From contig VFJJ01000042.1 of assembly GCA_009886115.1 (NCBI GenBank), positions 1-60,288 on the forward strand: a DNA stretch of 60,288 bases, written 5' to 3'. This document shows, piece after piece, positions 45,160 through 54,196 of the stretch. The notes under the pieces are model-generated. The model had not been told where the DNA came from and searched no databases. It saw nothing but the letters and a program-made list of their open reading frames with translations. Within the stretch, counting starts at the first letter, position 1. Each line of letters opens with the position of its first letter. The stretch comes from Actinomycetota bacterium (GTDB lineage: Bacteria; Actinomycetota; Acidimicrobiia; IMCC26256; VFJJ01). A program made the position numbers and the translations under genes.

Positions 45160-45497
45160 GGAACGACCGTGAACGGCTTCTCGACATGATCGAGATGTGC
45201 GATCTGCTGATGCGTCACGCCTCGAATCCTGATGCTCTTGCGACAGATCCCGTCATCCAGGCCGCTGCGCAGCGCTGGATCGAGGTCCTCGGCGAAGCCG
45301 CATCCCATGTATCGGATGCGACCACAGCAGCACACCCAGAGGTCCCGTGGCGTGAGATGGTCGGAACGCGGATCATTCTCGCGCACGCGTACTTCCACAT
45401 CGATCAGGACATCATCGGGCAGGTTGTCAGCCGCGACGTTCCCGCTATCAGAGACATGCTCAACGCGATTGCTGAGCTGCTCGAAGAACCAGCCTGA
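45156..45497 (+). CDS. hepT: HepT-like HEPN ribonuclease toxin
   Basis: A 113-residue all-helical HEPN protein with the RX4HXY motif as RIILAHAY (about residues 68-75), the ribonuclease site and AMPylation target in known HepT proteins. Together with the upstream nucleotidyltransferase it forms a type VII toxin-antitoxin pair. Conserved IQAAAQRWIEVLGEAASHVS precedes the motif. Translation is coupled by the overlapping start. Confidence 0.9.
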   Translation: MRNDRERLLDMIEMCDLLMRHASNPDALATDPVIQAAAQRWIEVLGEAASHVSDATTAAHPEVPWREMVGTRIILAHAYFHIDQDIIGQVVSRDVPAIRDMLNAIAELLEEPA

Positions 45498-45530
45498 GAA
45501 TCCCCACCAGGTGCCGCTACGGTCGGGCCC

Positions 45531-45984
45531 ATGCGGGGACTGGTGCAACGGGTGAGCCGGGCAGCGGTGACGGTCGACGGTGACACGGTCGGCGCAATCG
45601 GGAGCGGCCTCTGCCTGTTCGTCGGCGTCACCCACGACGACACGCCGGCGCGTGCGGCCAGGCTGGCCGAGAAGGTCTGGCAGCTCAGGGTCCTCAAGCG
45701 ACGACGCCGGGTTGATGAACCGTTCCCCGGCCGACGAGGCGGCTGCGGCACGGGTCGGCGCCGTGCTCGTGGTCTCCCAGTTCACCCTCTACGGCGACAC
45801 CCGCAAGGGCCGTCGTCCGTCGTGGGTCGACGCCGCCCGTCCCGAGTACGCCGAGCCCCTCGTCGCCGCCGTGTCTGATCGTCTCCGAGCCCTCGGCGCC
45901 CGGGTCGAGACCGGCCGCTTCCGAGCCGAGATGCACGTCGAGCTCGTCAACGACGGCCCCGTCACCCTCATGCTCGAGGTGTGA
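45531..45984 (+). pseudogene. dtd: D-aminoacyl-tRNA deacylase, frameshifted
   Basis: Dtd removes D-amino acids from tRNA. The N-terminal half ([24 protein letters not shown] to [11 protein letters not shown]) is in one frame, and the C-terminal half ([40 protein letters not shown]) is in the next. The break lies near 45697-45700, where one extra base shifts the expected E-D-D-A-G-L-M. Every catalytic motif is intact on either side, so this is a recent mutation or a sequencing error rather than an old ruin. No slippery sequence suggests programmed shifting. Confidence 0.85.
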
Positions 45985-46040
45985 CCCGCCCGGGAACCAC
46001 CCCGAGGCGTGTCGGACCTTCGGGGTAGGGTCGGGGGATC

Positions 46041-48689
46041 ATGCTCGACGCGCCCGTGTCTTCGACGTCGTCGCCATCCTCGGCGTCGCCCACGCCGTCC
46101 TGGTCCGACGATGGCGAGGCCAGGCCGGCTCGATCGCACAAGCGGCCGTCGCGCGACGACCTGCTCAGCGGGCTGAACCCCGTCCAGCAGGAGATCGTGA
46201 GCCACCCGGACGGGCCGATCCTGGTGGTGGCCGGGGCGGGCTCGGGCAAGACCCGGGTGCTCACGCACCGGGTGGCGTGGTTGATCACGGCCCATGACGT
46301 GTCGCCCTTCGGGATCCTGGCCATCACGTTCACGAACAAGGCCGCTGACGAGATGAAGCAGCGCACCGCGGCGCTCATCGGGCCCGTGGCGCAGAAGATG
46401 TGGGTGTCGACGTTCCACTCGGCCTGCGCCCGCATCCTCCGATACGAGGCGGCGGCGCTGGGCCTGCGTTCGTCGTTCACGATCTACGACCAGAGCGATG
46501 CCCAACGCTTGGTGTCGTATGTGATTCGCGACATGAACCTCGACGTGAAGCGCTTCGCTCCGCGCAAGGTGCTCGGGGCGATCAGCTCGGCCAAGAACGA
46601 GATGCTCTCCCCGGAGGCCTACGCGGCCGCGGCGTTCGGGCCCCTCGAGAAGAAGACGGCCCAGATCTACGCCGAGTACCAGAAGCGCCTGCAGGACGCC
46701 TCGGCGCTCGATTTCGACGACCTGCTCGTGCGGGCGGTCGAGCTGTTCCGCACGAACCCCGCGGTGCTGGCCCGATGGCGGGCGCGCTTCCTCCACGTGC
46801 TCATCGACGAGTTCCAGGACACCAACGCCGCGCAGTGGGAGCTGGTGCGACAGCTCACCGAGGAACGCCGCAACGTGATGGTCGTCGGCGACGCCGATCA
46901 GAGCGTGTACCGCTTCCGCGGGGCCGACTTCCGCAACCTGCTCAAGTTCGAGGACGCCTTCCCCGAGGCCTCGGTGATCGTGCTGGAGCAGAACTACCGG
47001 TCGAGCCAGGTGATCCTCGACGCGGCGAACTCGGTCATCTCGAACAACACCGCCCGTCGGGCGAAGAACCTCTGGACCGAGAAGATGGGCGGCGAGCTCG
47101 TCACCGTTTACCTGGGCGACGACGAGCTCGACGAGGCCCGTTTCGTCGTCGGCGAGCTGACCCGCCTCACCGACACCGAAGGTCACCGTTTCGGCGACGT
47201 CGCCATCTTCTACCGCACCAACGCCCAGAGCCGGGTGCTCGAGGAGCAGCTCGTGCGCTCGGGGATCCCGTACCGGGTGTACGGCGGGGTGAAGTTCTAC
47301 GACCGCCGCGAGGTGAAGGACGCCCTCGCCTACTTGCGGGTGCTCACCAACCCCGACGACGCCGTGAGCTTCAAGCGCATCGTCAACTCCCCCAAGCGCG
47401 GCGTGGGCGACACGTCGGTCGCCAAGCTCGAGGCCTACGCCCAGGGCTCGGGCCTGCCGATGGCCGAGTCGTGCCGCGACGCCCTGGCCGCGGGCATCAC
47501 CGGCAAGGCCGCGGGAGGGCTGCGCGAGCTCGCCGACGTGCTCGACTCGCTGCGGGCCCGGGCCCACGAAGGACGGGGCGTGGCCGCTGTGCTCGAGGCG
47601 ATGCTCGAACGCACGGGCTACATCGCCGAGCTCGAGGCCGAGCGCTCGGTCGAGGCCCAGGGCCGGATCGAGAACCTGCAGGAGCTCGTGGGCGTGGCCG
47701 CCGACTTCGACGATCGTCTCGACCGGGGTGACCTCACCGGCCCCGCAGCCGGTGCTGTGGCCGGAGCCGTTGGTGGCTCTCCTGCCCTCGGTGGCTCCCG
47801 GGGCGGCTCCCCCGGCGTCGACGACACCGGCGCCGATGATCCCGACGGGTCCGGTGCGGACATCGACGCCGCGACCGCGGCACCGCCCGAGGGCCTGGCC
47901 CGCATCCAGGCCTTCCTCGAGACGGTGTCGCTCGTCACCGACATGGACGAGTACGACCCCGAGCAGTCGAACGTGACGCTGATGACCCTGCACTCGGCCA
48001 AGGGTCTCGAGTACCCGGTCGTGTTCCTGACCGGGCTGGAGGAGGGGGTCTTCCCGCACCTGCGCTCGCTGGGCGAGCCCGACGAGCTCGAGGAGGAACG
48101 CCGCCTCGCCTACGTGGGCATCACCCGGGCCGAGGAGCGGCTCTACCTCACCCACACCTGGAGCCGCTCGCTGTTCGGGTCGACCCAGTACAACCCGCCG
48201 TCGCGGTTCCTCGACGAGATCCCGGCCGAGCTCCGGCGGGCCATCGGGGCGCCCCGGGTGATCGGCCGACGATCTTCGGGCGACGGTGACGGCGATGGCG
48301 GCGGCCGGAGGGGTTCGGGCCGCTGGGCCGAGCGCGACCACGACCCCGAGGCGCGCTGGAACCGGGGCGGGGCCTCGCCCGAGCACCGCGAGCGGGTCGT
48401 GGCCACGGCGATGCGCGATGCGCAGCGCTACCGCACGGGTGGTGCCCGCGAAGATGGCGCCGGTGCCGGTCGATCGGCGGCGTCGGCCGGGGGTCACGGG
48501 GGCCCGGGCGGCGAGGGCGCCGCTTCGGCCGGGTTGCGCGTCGGCGACGACGTACGTCACGACAAGTTCGGCGAGGGCGTCATCATCGACATCGTGGGCA
48601 GCGGCGACAAGGCCGAGGCCACGGTGAGGTTCCGCGGGCTGGGTGAGAAGCGGCTCCTCTTGTCGTGGGCGCCGCTCACCAAGGCCTGA
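46041..48689 (+). CDS. pcrA: UvrD/PcrA-family DNA helicase
   Basis: An 882-residue superfamily 1 helicase for repair and replication restart. It has LNPVQQEIV (Q motif), VVAGAGSGKTRVL, ITFTNKAADEMKQR, LIDEFQDTNAAQWEL, VVGDADQSVYRFRGAD, EQNYRSSQVIL, LMTLHSAKGLEYPVVFLTG and YVGITRAEERLYLT. A Gly/Ala/Asp-rich insert of about 60 residues lies near residue 560-620, and a Gly/Arg-rich linker precedes a C-terminal Tudor-like domain (VGDDVRHDKFGEGVIIDIVG). The first ~40 residues are low complexity. Confidence 0.96.
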   Translation: MLDAPVSSTSSPSSASPTPSWSDDGEARPARSHKRPSRDDLLSGLNPVQQEIVSHPDGPILVVAGAGSGKTRVLTHRVAWLITAHDVSPFGILAITFTNKAADEMKQRTAALIGPVAQKMWVSTFHSACARILRYEAAALGLRSSFTIYDQSDAQRLVSYVIRDMNLDVKRFAPRKVLGAISSAKNEMLSPEAYAAAAFGPLEKKTAQIYAEYQKRLQDASALDFDDLLVRAVELFRTNPAVLARWRARFLHVLIDEFQDTNAAQWELVRQLTEERRNVMVVGDADQSVYRFRGADFRNLLKFEDAFPEASVIVLEQNYRSSQVILDAANSVISNNTARRAKNLWTEKMGGELVTVYLGDDELDEARFVVGELTRLTDTEGHRFGDVAIFYRTNAQSRVLEEQLVRSGIPYRVYGGVKFYDRREVKDALAYLRVLTNPDDAVSFKRIVNSPKRGVGDTSVAKLEAYAQGSGLPMAESCRDALAAGITGKAAGGLRELADVLDSLRARAHEGRGVAAVLEAMLERTGYIAELEAERSVEAQGRIENLQELVGVAADFDDRLDRGDLTGPAAGAVAGAVGGSPALGGSRGGSPGVDDTGADDPDGSGADIDAATAAPPEGLARIQAFLETVSLVTDMDEYDPEQSNVTLMTLHSAKGLEYPVVFLTGLEEGVFPHLRSLGEPDELEEERRLAYVGITRAEERLYLTHTWSRSLFGSTQYNPPSRFLDEIPAELRRAIGAPRVIGRRSSGDGDGDGGGRRGSGRWAERDHDPEARWNRGGASPEHRERVVATAMRDAQRYRTGGAREDGAGAGRSAASAGGHGGPGGEGAASAGLRVGDDVRHDKFGEGVIIDIVGSGDKAEATVRFRGLGEKRLLLSWAPLTKA

Positions 48690-48714
48690 GCGATCGACGA
48701 GCGACGGCCCACCG

Positions 48715-50136
48715 GTGCCATCCCGACTGCGTGAGATCGCCATCGACCTGAGCCCCTTGCGGGTTCGGGAGTTCCGTCTGCTGTGGACGGGCTCCACGAT
48801 CTCGGCGATCGGCACGATGATCACACGCATCGCGGTCCCCTTCCAGGTGTACCGCCTCACCGGCTCCACGCTCTGGGTGGGCATCCTCGGCGGGATGGCC
48901 CTGGTGCCCTACATGGTGGGCGGCATCGTCGGCGGTGCCATCGCCGACGCTCACAACCGCCGCAACGTCGCTCGGGTGGTCTCGCTGGTCTGTGCCGTCT
49001 GCTCGGCCGGTCTGGCCCTCAACGCGGCGTCGATCAAGGCCGTGTGGCTGATCTTCGTGCTGTCGATCCTGCAGACCGGCTCACAGGCCATCGGCGCGCC
49101 CTCGGGCCGATCGGCCGTCCCCCTGCTCGTGCCGCCCGAGATGCTGCCGTCGGCCGCGGCGGTGCAGTCGGTGAGCTACACCTCGGCGTTCGTGATCGGC
49201 CCGGCGATCGGCGGGGTGCTGCTGGCGGTGGTGGGGCCCACGGGGGCCTATCTCGTCGACCTGGCGACCTTCGTGGCCCCCCTCATCACGTGGACCATGA
49301 TGAAGCCGATCGCGTCGGTGAGCAACGCCGGGCCGCCGTCGCGGGCCACCATCGTCGACGGGCTCCGGGTGCTCAAGGGCCGACCCGTGCTCCTGGCCAG
49401 CCTCCTCGCCGATCTCAACGCCATGATCTTCGGCATGCCCACGGCCCTGTTCCCCGCCGTGGTCGACCAACGCTTCGGCGGCAACGAGAACTACCTGGGC
49501 CTCATCGCCGCCGCGCCCTTCGCCGGGGCGTTCGTGGCCAGCATGACCAGCGGTTGGTGCAAGCGCATCCACCGCCAGGGGCTGGCGGTCATCGTCTCGG
49601 TCGTCTTCTGGGGACTGGGGATCGTCGCCTTCGGGCTCGTCGACGGCGCGGCGGCGAGCTTCGGCGCCTTGGCGGTGGCCGGCGCGGCCGACATGATCAG
49701 CGGGGTCTACCGACAGTCGATCATGCAGACCGCCGCGCCCCGCGACATGCTCGGCCGAATGGAGGGGGTCGGGATGGCCGTGTGGACCTCGGGCCCGGCC
49801 CTGGGCGATCTGGAAGCTGGCGCCGTGGCCGCGGCGACGAGCGTCGACGTCTCGATCGTGAGCGGCGGGGTGGCCTGCATCGCCGGCATCGCGGTCATGG
49901 CCGCCGCCATGCCGGGCTTTCGCACCTACGACGCCCGCGTCGGGATGGGCCTGGCGCTCGGCGTCGCGGCCTCCGAGCCGGCCCCCGAATCGACGGCGCC
50001 CGAGCCCGCTGTCCCCCGACCCGCGGCCTCCGAATCGACGACGGCCCCCGAGCCGGCGCCCGCCCAGCACGCGACTGGAGTCTCGACTCTGGCTCACGCC
50101 GTCGAGGTCGTCTCCGACGCCGGTTCCGGCTCCTGA
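48715..50136 (+). CDS. MFS exporter, EntS-like
   Basis: A 473-residue transporter of the group containing enterobactin exporter EntS: PLRVREFRLLWTGSTISAIGTMITRIAVPFQVYRLTGS at the N terminus, the GAIADAHNRRNVARVVS loop 2-3 and GAPSGRSAVPLLVPPEMLPSA. About 12 membrane segments are followed by a ~60-residue tail rich in Ala, Pro, Glu and Ser. The start is GTG, with no clear binding site. Its last 43 bases overlap the 3' end of the gene on the other strand. Confidence 0.87.
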   Translation: MPSRLREIAIDLSPLRVREFRLLWTGSTISAIGTMITRIAVPFQVYRLTGSTLWVGILGGMALVPYMVGGIVGGAIADAHNRRNVARVVSLVCAVCSAGLALNAASIKAVWLIFVLSILQTGSQAIGAPSGRSAVPLLVPPEMLPSAAAVQSVSYTSAFVIGPAIGGVLLAVVGPTGAYLVDLATFVAPLITWTMMKPIASVSNAGPPSRATIVDGLRVLKGRPVLLASLLADLNAMIFGMPTALFPAVVDQRFGGNENYLGLIAAAPFAGAFVASMTSGWCKRIHRQGLAVIVSVVFWGLGIVAFGLVDGAAASFGALAVAGAADMISGVYRQSIMQTAAPRDMLGRMEGVGMAVWTSGPALGDLEAGAVAAATSVDVSIVSGGVACIAGIAVMAAAMPGFRTYDARVGMGLALGVAASEPAPESTAPEPAVPRPAASESTTAPEPAPAQHATGVSTLAHAVEVVSDAGSGS

Positions 50137-50663
50137 AGCGGGGCGCCCGCGGTGCCCGGTGGGAGCAACTCACGGAGGTCGACCGAGAGGATCTGATCGT
50201 CGCCGCTCGACAACAGCACCCGGAACTGCTGGAGATCGTGGGGATCGACGGGTCGTCCCTCGCAGTCGACGAGCGAGCGGGTCTCGCGTTCGGGTGACAC
50301 GGCACAGGGCGTGTCCGTCCCGATGCTCGCGACCGTGAGGGCGCGCAAGGCGGTGAGGTGCCCGTCGACCAGGTCGAGACAGAACGGCCGGGTGCCGTCG
50401 TCGGTGGGGTCGGCGTAGCAGACCGGACCCGAGCGCACGATGGTGTCGCCGACGTCGAGAGCGTTGTCGATCCGGAAGGGCTCGTAACCGGTGGGCCGGC
50501 TCTGGCCGCCGCTCGCCGCGTAGTACACGAGCACGGCGGCGACGAAGGCCAGGCACGCCACGGTGAAGCCGACGACCAGCGTCATGATCTGCCGCTGCTC
50601 GGGTGCCAAGCGGCGCCGGTGCCGCGGGGGTCGACCGTCGGTGCTGCGGCTCATCGGCTGCAC
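50094..50663 (-). CDS. Membrane-anchored protein of unknown function
   Basis: A 189-residue product with a basic N terminus (RPPRHRRRLAPEQR), one membrane helix at about residues 27-50 (IMTLVVGFTVACLAFVAAVLVYYAA) and an outside part with four cysteines (VCYADPTDD, PFCLDL, PCAVSP, DCEG). The topology suggests a single-pass exported protein. I do not recognise the family. ATG 50663 or 50654 may start it. It faces sucC head to head and may share a promoter region with it. Confidence 0.7.
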   Translation of the reverse strand: MQPMSRSTDGRPPRHRRRLAPEQRQIMTLVVGFTVACLAFVAAVLVYYAASGGQSRPTGYEPFRIDNALDVGDTIVRSGPVCYADPTDDGTRPFCLDLVDGHLTALRALTVASIGTDTPCAVSPERETRSLVDCEGRPVDPHDLQQFRVLLSSGDDQILSVDLRELLPPGTAGAPLQEPEPASETTSTA

Positions 50664-50832
50664 CGTAGATGCCGGGAACTCCTCGGCGGGATACGTCGGA
50701 GCGGGTCCGCATCACGACGCCTGCTCGCGTCAGACCACCGGGTTCGGTTCGGTCCGGGGCGTCGCAACTAGTGTTCGGCCAGCTCAGGGCTGGCTGACGG
50801 CCGGCGCAAAGGCAACGACCCCGGGGGCGGCA

Positions 50833-51978
50833 GTGGATCTCTTCGAGTACCAGGGCAAGCAGCTCTTCGCCCGCTACGGCATCCCCGTCTCGGCTGGCAA
50901 CGTTGCCGTCACGGTCGACGAGGCCGTGGCCGCGGCCGACGCCGCGGGCTACCCCGTCGTGGTCAAGGCACAGGTGCAGGTGGGCGGTCGCGGCAAGGCC
51001 GGCGGGATCAAGCTCGCCAACGACGCCGCCGAGGTCCGCCTCCATGCCGGCAACATCCTGGGCATGGACATCAAGGGCCATCTGGTGAAGCGGGTGTGGG
51101 TCGAGAACGCCTCCGACATCAGCGAGGAGTACTACGCCTCGTTCACGCTCGACCGGGGCGCCAAGAAGTACCTCGGGATGCTCTCGGCCCAGGGTGGCGT
51201 CGAGATCGAGCAGGTCGGTGAGGAGAAACCCGAGGCCATCGCCCGCATCCACATCGACCCGGCCGAGGGTCTGAGCGACGCCCAGGTGCGGGGCTGGGTG
51301 GCCGCGGCGAAGCTCAACCCGATTGCCACCGAGGGCGCGGTCGACATCCTCAAGAAGCTCTTCACGGCCTACACCGAGGGCGACACCGACCTGGCCGAGA
51401 TCAACCCGCTGATCCTCACGCCCGACAACCGGGTGCACGCCCTCGACGCCAAGGTCACCCTCGACGAGAACGCCGAGTTCCGCCATCCCGAGTGGGCGGA
51501 GTACGCCGCGACCCAGGAGATGGACGAGCGCGAGCGGGCGGCCAAGGAGAAGGGGCTGAACTACATCGGCCTCGACGGCACGGTCGGCATCATCGGCAAC
51601 GGCGCCGGGTTGGTGATGAGCACGCTCGACATCGTCACCCAGGTGGGCGGCACCGCGGCGAACTTCCTCGACGTCGGCGGCGGCGCCGGGGCCACGTTGC
51701 TCGCCAACGCCATCGAGGTCATCAACAACGACCCCAACGTGCGGGCGATCTTCATCAACATCTTCGGCGGCATCACCAAGTGCGACGAGGTCGCCAACGG
51801 CATCGTCGAGGCCATGGGCCGGGTCGAGCTGCGCTCGCCGATGGTCGTGCGCCTCGACGGAACGAACGCGGTCGAGGGCCGGGCCATCCTGGCCGGGCAC
51901 GTCTCGGACACGCTGATCCCGGCGGCCACGATGCTCGAGGCCGCCCAGAGGGTTGTCGCCATCGCTGGCGGCATGTGA
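50833..51978 (+). CDS. sucC: Succinyl-CoA synthetase beta subunit
   Basis: The nucleotide-binding subunit of succinyl-CoA ligase in the citric acid cycle. The 381-residue ATP-grasp protein starts VDLFEYQGKQLFARYGIPVS, has VVKAQVQVGGRGKAGGIKLA, AEINPLILTPDNRVHALDAK and the DVGGGA..FINIFGGITKCDEVA segment. It starts at GTG. It is separated from sucD by 117 bases, more than usual. Confidence 0.97.
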   Translation: MDLFEYQGKQLFARYGIPVSAGNVAVTVDEAVAAADAAGYPVVVKAQVQVGGRGKAGGIKLANDAAEVRLHAGNILGMDIKGHLVKRVWVENASDISEEYYASFTLDRGAKKYLGMLSAQGGVEIEQVGEEKPEAIARIHIDPAEGLSDAQVRGWVAAAKLNPIATEGAVDILKKLFTAYTEGDTDLAEINPLILTPDNRVHALDAKVTLDENAEFRHPEWAEYAATQEMDERERAAKEKGLNYIGLDGTVGIIGNGAGLVMSTLDIVTQVGGTAANFLDVGGGAGATLLANAIEVINNDPNVRAIFINIFGGITKCDEVANGIVEAMGRVELRSPMVVRLDGTNAVEGRAILAGHVSDTLIPAATMLEAAQRVVAIAGGM

Positions 51979-52037
51979 CGACCGGGGAGACACGGAGCTC
52001 ATGAGCGAGCCGAAGGCGACCGAATCAGTGGACAGAG

Positions 52038-52078
52038 TGCATCAGTCGCCACGAAGTGGCGATCTGCTCGCTGGTGCA
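52038..52078 (+). other. Hairpin structure between sucC and sucD
   Basis: TGCATCAG pairs with CTGGTGCA (8 bp with one G-U) and directly inside it TCGCCA pairs with TGGCGA around a CGAAG loop; an eight-base bulge lies on the 3' side. The structure ends 17 bases before the sucD GTG, just upstream of its GGGGG binding site. It could tune sucD translation or processing of the message. Confidence 0.45.
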
Positions 52079-52095
52079 TCCCGAAGGGGGCACCA

Positions 52096-52980
52096 GTGAG
52101 CATCTTCGTCGACAAGAGCACCCGGGTCGTCTACCAGGGCCTCACCGGTAGCCAGGGCAGCTTCCACGGGCTGCGCAACCGGGCTTACGGCACCCAGGTG
52201 GTCGCAGGCACGAACCCCAAGAAGGCCGGAACCGACGTCGAGGGCGTGCCGATCTTCGCCACGGTCGCCGATGCGGTGAGAGAGACCGGCGCCAACGCGT
52301 CGTGCATCTTCATCCCCGCTCCCGGTGTGGCCTCCGCCGTGATGGAGGCGGCTCAGGGTGGGGTCGAGTTCATCGTGGTCATCACCGAGGGTGTGCCGGC
52401 CCACGACGAGGCGCGTTTCTTCAACGTGCTCAAGCGCGACTACCCGCACGTTCAGCTGCTCGGACCCAACTGCCCCGGCGTCATCACCCCGGGCGAGTGC
52501 AACATCGGCATCACGCCGGGCGAGATCGCGCTGGCCGGCGGCTCGGTCGGGATCGTCTCACGGTCGGGAACGCTCACCTACCAGGCCCTGCACGAGCTCA
52601 CCCAGCTCGGGATCGGCCAGAGCACCTGCGTCGGCATCGGCGGCGATCCCGTTCCCGGCACGTCGTTCATCGACTGCCTGTCGCGCTTCCAGGCCGATCC
52701 GGCCACCGAGGCCGTGATCATGATCGGCGAGATCGGCGGCTCGGCCGAAGAAGAGGCGGCGGAGTACATCAAGACCAAGATGACCAAGCCCGTGGTCACC
52801 TACATCGCCGGTCAGACGGCTCCTCCGGGCAAGAAGATGGGCCACGCCGGAGCGATCATCAGCGGGGGCAAGGGCACGGCCGAGGCCAAGATCTCAGCGC
52901 TGCGCGACGCCGGCTGCGATGTGGCCCGCAACCCCACCGAGATCGGTGGCCTCATGGCCGAGCGGCTCCGCAAGGGGTAA
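52096..52980 (+). CDS. sucD: Succinyl-CoA synthetase alpha subunit
   Basis: Holds CoA and the phosphohistidine. The 294-residue protein has [64 protein letters not shown] and the active histidine in [17 protein letters not shown]. It starts at GTG. Its last 87 bases are overlapped by the DUF2752 gene from the opposite strand. Confidence 0.97.
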   Translation: MSIFVDKSTRVVYQGLTGSQGSFHGLRNRAYGTQVVAGTNPKKAGTDVEGVPIFATVADAVRETGANASCIFIPAPGVASAVMEAAQGGVEFIVVITEGVPAHDEARFFNVLKRDYPHVQLLGPNCPGVITPGECNIGITPGEIALAGGSVGIVSRSGTLTYQALHELTQLGIGQSTCVGIGGDPVPGTSFIDCLSRFQADPATEAVIMIGEIGGSAEEEAAEYIKTKMTKPVVTYIAGQTAPPGKKMGHAGAIISGGKGTAEAKISALRDAGCDVARNPTEIGGLMAERLRKG

Positions 52981-53310
52981 CGACCTGCGGCGGTCGCGGC
53001 GTGGCCAGGCTGCGCCGATCAACGTCGTCAGCTTGACGACGAGCGCGATGGCCGCGATCACGAACACCAATGGCGCCAAGGGATGCGCGTCGAGCGCGCC
53101 CCCGAGGTCGCCGTGGGCGAAGCGCACGAAGCCCCGGGTCATCCCGCAGGTGAGACAGCTGTGGCCGGTGACGAGCCGGAACGGGCACAGCACCGGTCCC
53201 GCGTCGACACGCGCCGGGTCGAGCACGAAGCTGGCAGCGAGTGCCGCAGCCGTGCCCGACCAGCCCACGGCTGCCGCGAGCCGGTCGCCGGTACGCTCGA
53301 TCGCGGTCAT
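52894..53310 (-). CDS. DUF2752 membrane protein
   Basis: A 138-residue protein of the DUF2752 family, recognised by [27 protein letters not shown] with its conserved cysteines, followed by a membrane helix ([21 protein letters not shown]). The function is unknown. The last ~29 residues run antisense through the end of sucD and are not part of the domain. A TM2/GYF gene lies directly upstream on the same strand, a pairing seen in other bacteria. Confidence 0.85.
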   Translation of the reverse strand: MTAIERTGDRLAAAVGWSGTAAALAASFVLDPARVDAGPVLCPFRLVTGHSCLTCGMTRGFVRFAHGDLGGALDAHPLAPLVFVIAAIALVVKLTTLIGAAWPRRDRRRSLPLAEPLGHEATDLGGVAGHIAAGVAQR

Positions 53311-53330
53311 CGCAGCGCCTTGGCGTCCCT

Positions 53331-53354
53331 GCGTCTCAGCGTCTCAGCGTCTCA
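53331..53354 (+). repeat. 8-bp tandem repeat, three copies
   Basis: GCGTCTCA is repeated three times at the 3' end of the TM2 gene. On the - strand each unit reads TGAGACGC, so the array puts a TGA in all three frames; the TM2 stop codon is one of these. Confidence 0.85.
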
Positions 53355-53877
53355 GCGGTCGTCCATCGGGTCCGGTGAGTGACCCGGTGGCGATCAGGAT
53401 GATGTCGATGATGGCCCAGATGCCCAGTCCGCCACAGGTCAGAAGCTTGAGCACCCCGAGGCCGGTGTGGCCCAGGTAGAACCGGTCGACGCCCAAGCCG
53501 CCGAGGAACACCGACAGCAGCAACGCGGTCAGCCACTCCTTGTCGGAGAACAGCCCCGGAACGTCGCGCGCCTGGAACCAGCCCGTTCCGTCGGCGCGGA
53601 CGTTGGTCTCGGACAGCACGTTCTTCGAGCGCACCAGGTTCTGCAGATCTGTGTAGGTGTACGGGCCCTGCTCGGACCCGAAGATCGCGACGAAGAAGCG
53701 CGAGTTGGGCCCGGGCCCGATCGACAGGCCTGGTGCGCCGTACCCGGGAGGCGGTCCCGGCGCATAGCCCGGCGGGGGAGCACCGAAGCCCCCTGGTTGG
53801 GGCTGGCTTCCGGGCCCCGGCGGCGGTGGCGGGAAGCCTCCGCCTGCACCAGGATCCTGCGGCGGTGTGAAGCTCAC
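53344..53877 (-). CDS. TM2-domain protein with GYF-like domain
   Basis: A 177-residue protein. A Pro/Gly-rich cytoplasmic stretch (about residues 1-55) is followed by a GYF_2-like domain ([43 protein letters not shown]) and a TM2 domain at the C terminus ([47 protein letters not shown]) with the DRFYLG turn. GTG 53877 has GGAGG five bases upstream; a longer reading to 54180 is not supported. The role is unknown, though GYF-like domains usually bind proline-rich peptides. Confidence 0.88.
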   Translation of the reverse strand: MSFTPPQDPGAGGGFPPPPPGPGSQPQPGGFGAPPPGYAPGPPPGYGAPGLSIGPGPNSRFFVAIFGSEQGPYTYTDLQNLVRSKNVLSETNVRADGTGWFQARDVPGLFSDKEWLTALLLSVFLGGLGVDRFYLGHTGLGVLKLLTCGGLGIWAIIDIILIATGSLTGPDGRPLRR

Positions 53878-54196
53878 GGTGACCTCCCTGATCGAGTTCC
53901 GAGATGGTACAGGTCGACGGTCGGCGCGGTGGCGGACGTCCCGCCTGCCCTCGCCCGTCAGTCCGTCGCCCCGACCACCTCGGGTTCCGGCGCCTTCTCG
54001 GTAGCTTCCCGGGGGGTTCGCTCGACGATGAACGAGAATCCGCAACGCGACGCGACGGCCGTGAGCGAACGCACAGCACCGGCTCGGCTGTCCGAATGCG
54101 CTTCCGCGGAACGGACATCGGGCATTTCGCCCCGATCTCGCGGCTGCTTCGAGCCGATCGGTAACACCGTCGGCTGACACTCACATCATTGGGCAC
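53878..54196. other. Intergenic region between TM2 and DUF1214 genes
   Basis: This 319-base stretch has no supported gene. Frames on both strands are short and have no binding site. A TACCAT read on the - strand (53904-53909) could be a -10 for the TM2 gene with a leader of about 20 bases, but no -35 fits. Nothing else was recognised. Confidence 0.35.

Noticed and set aside
45690-45705. Programmed frameshifting in dtd
   Set aside because: There is no slippery heptamer or obvious downstream structure, and Dtd is not known to use frameshifting.
45789-48884. A 1031-codon open frame on the - strand across pcrA
   Set aside because: It runs antisense to a well-supported helicase gene and has no recognisable domain; long antisense frames are common in DNA with high GC at third codon positions.
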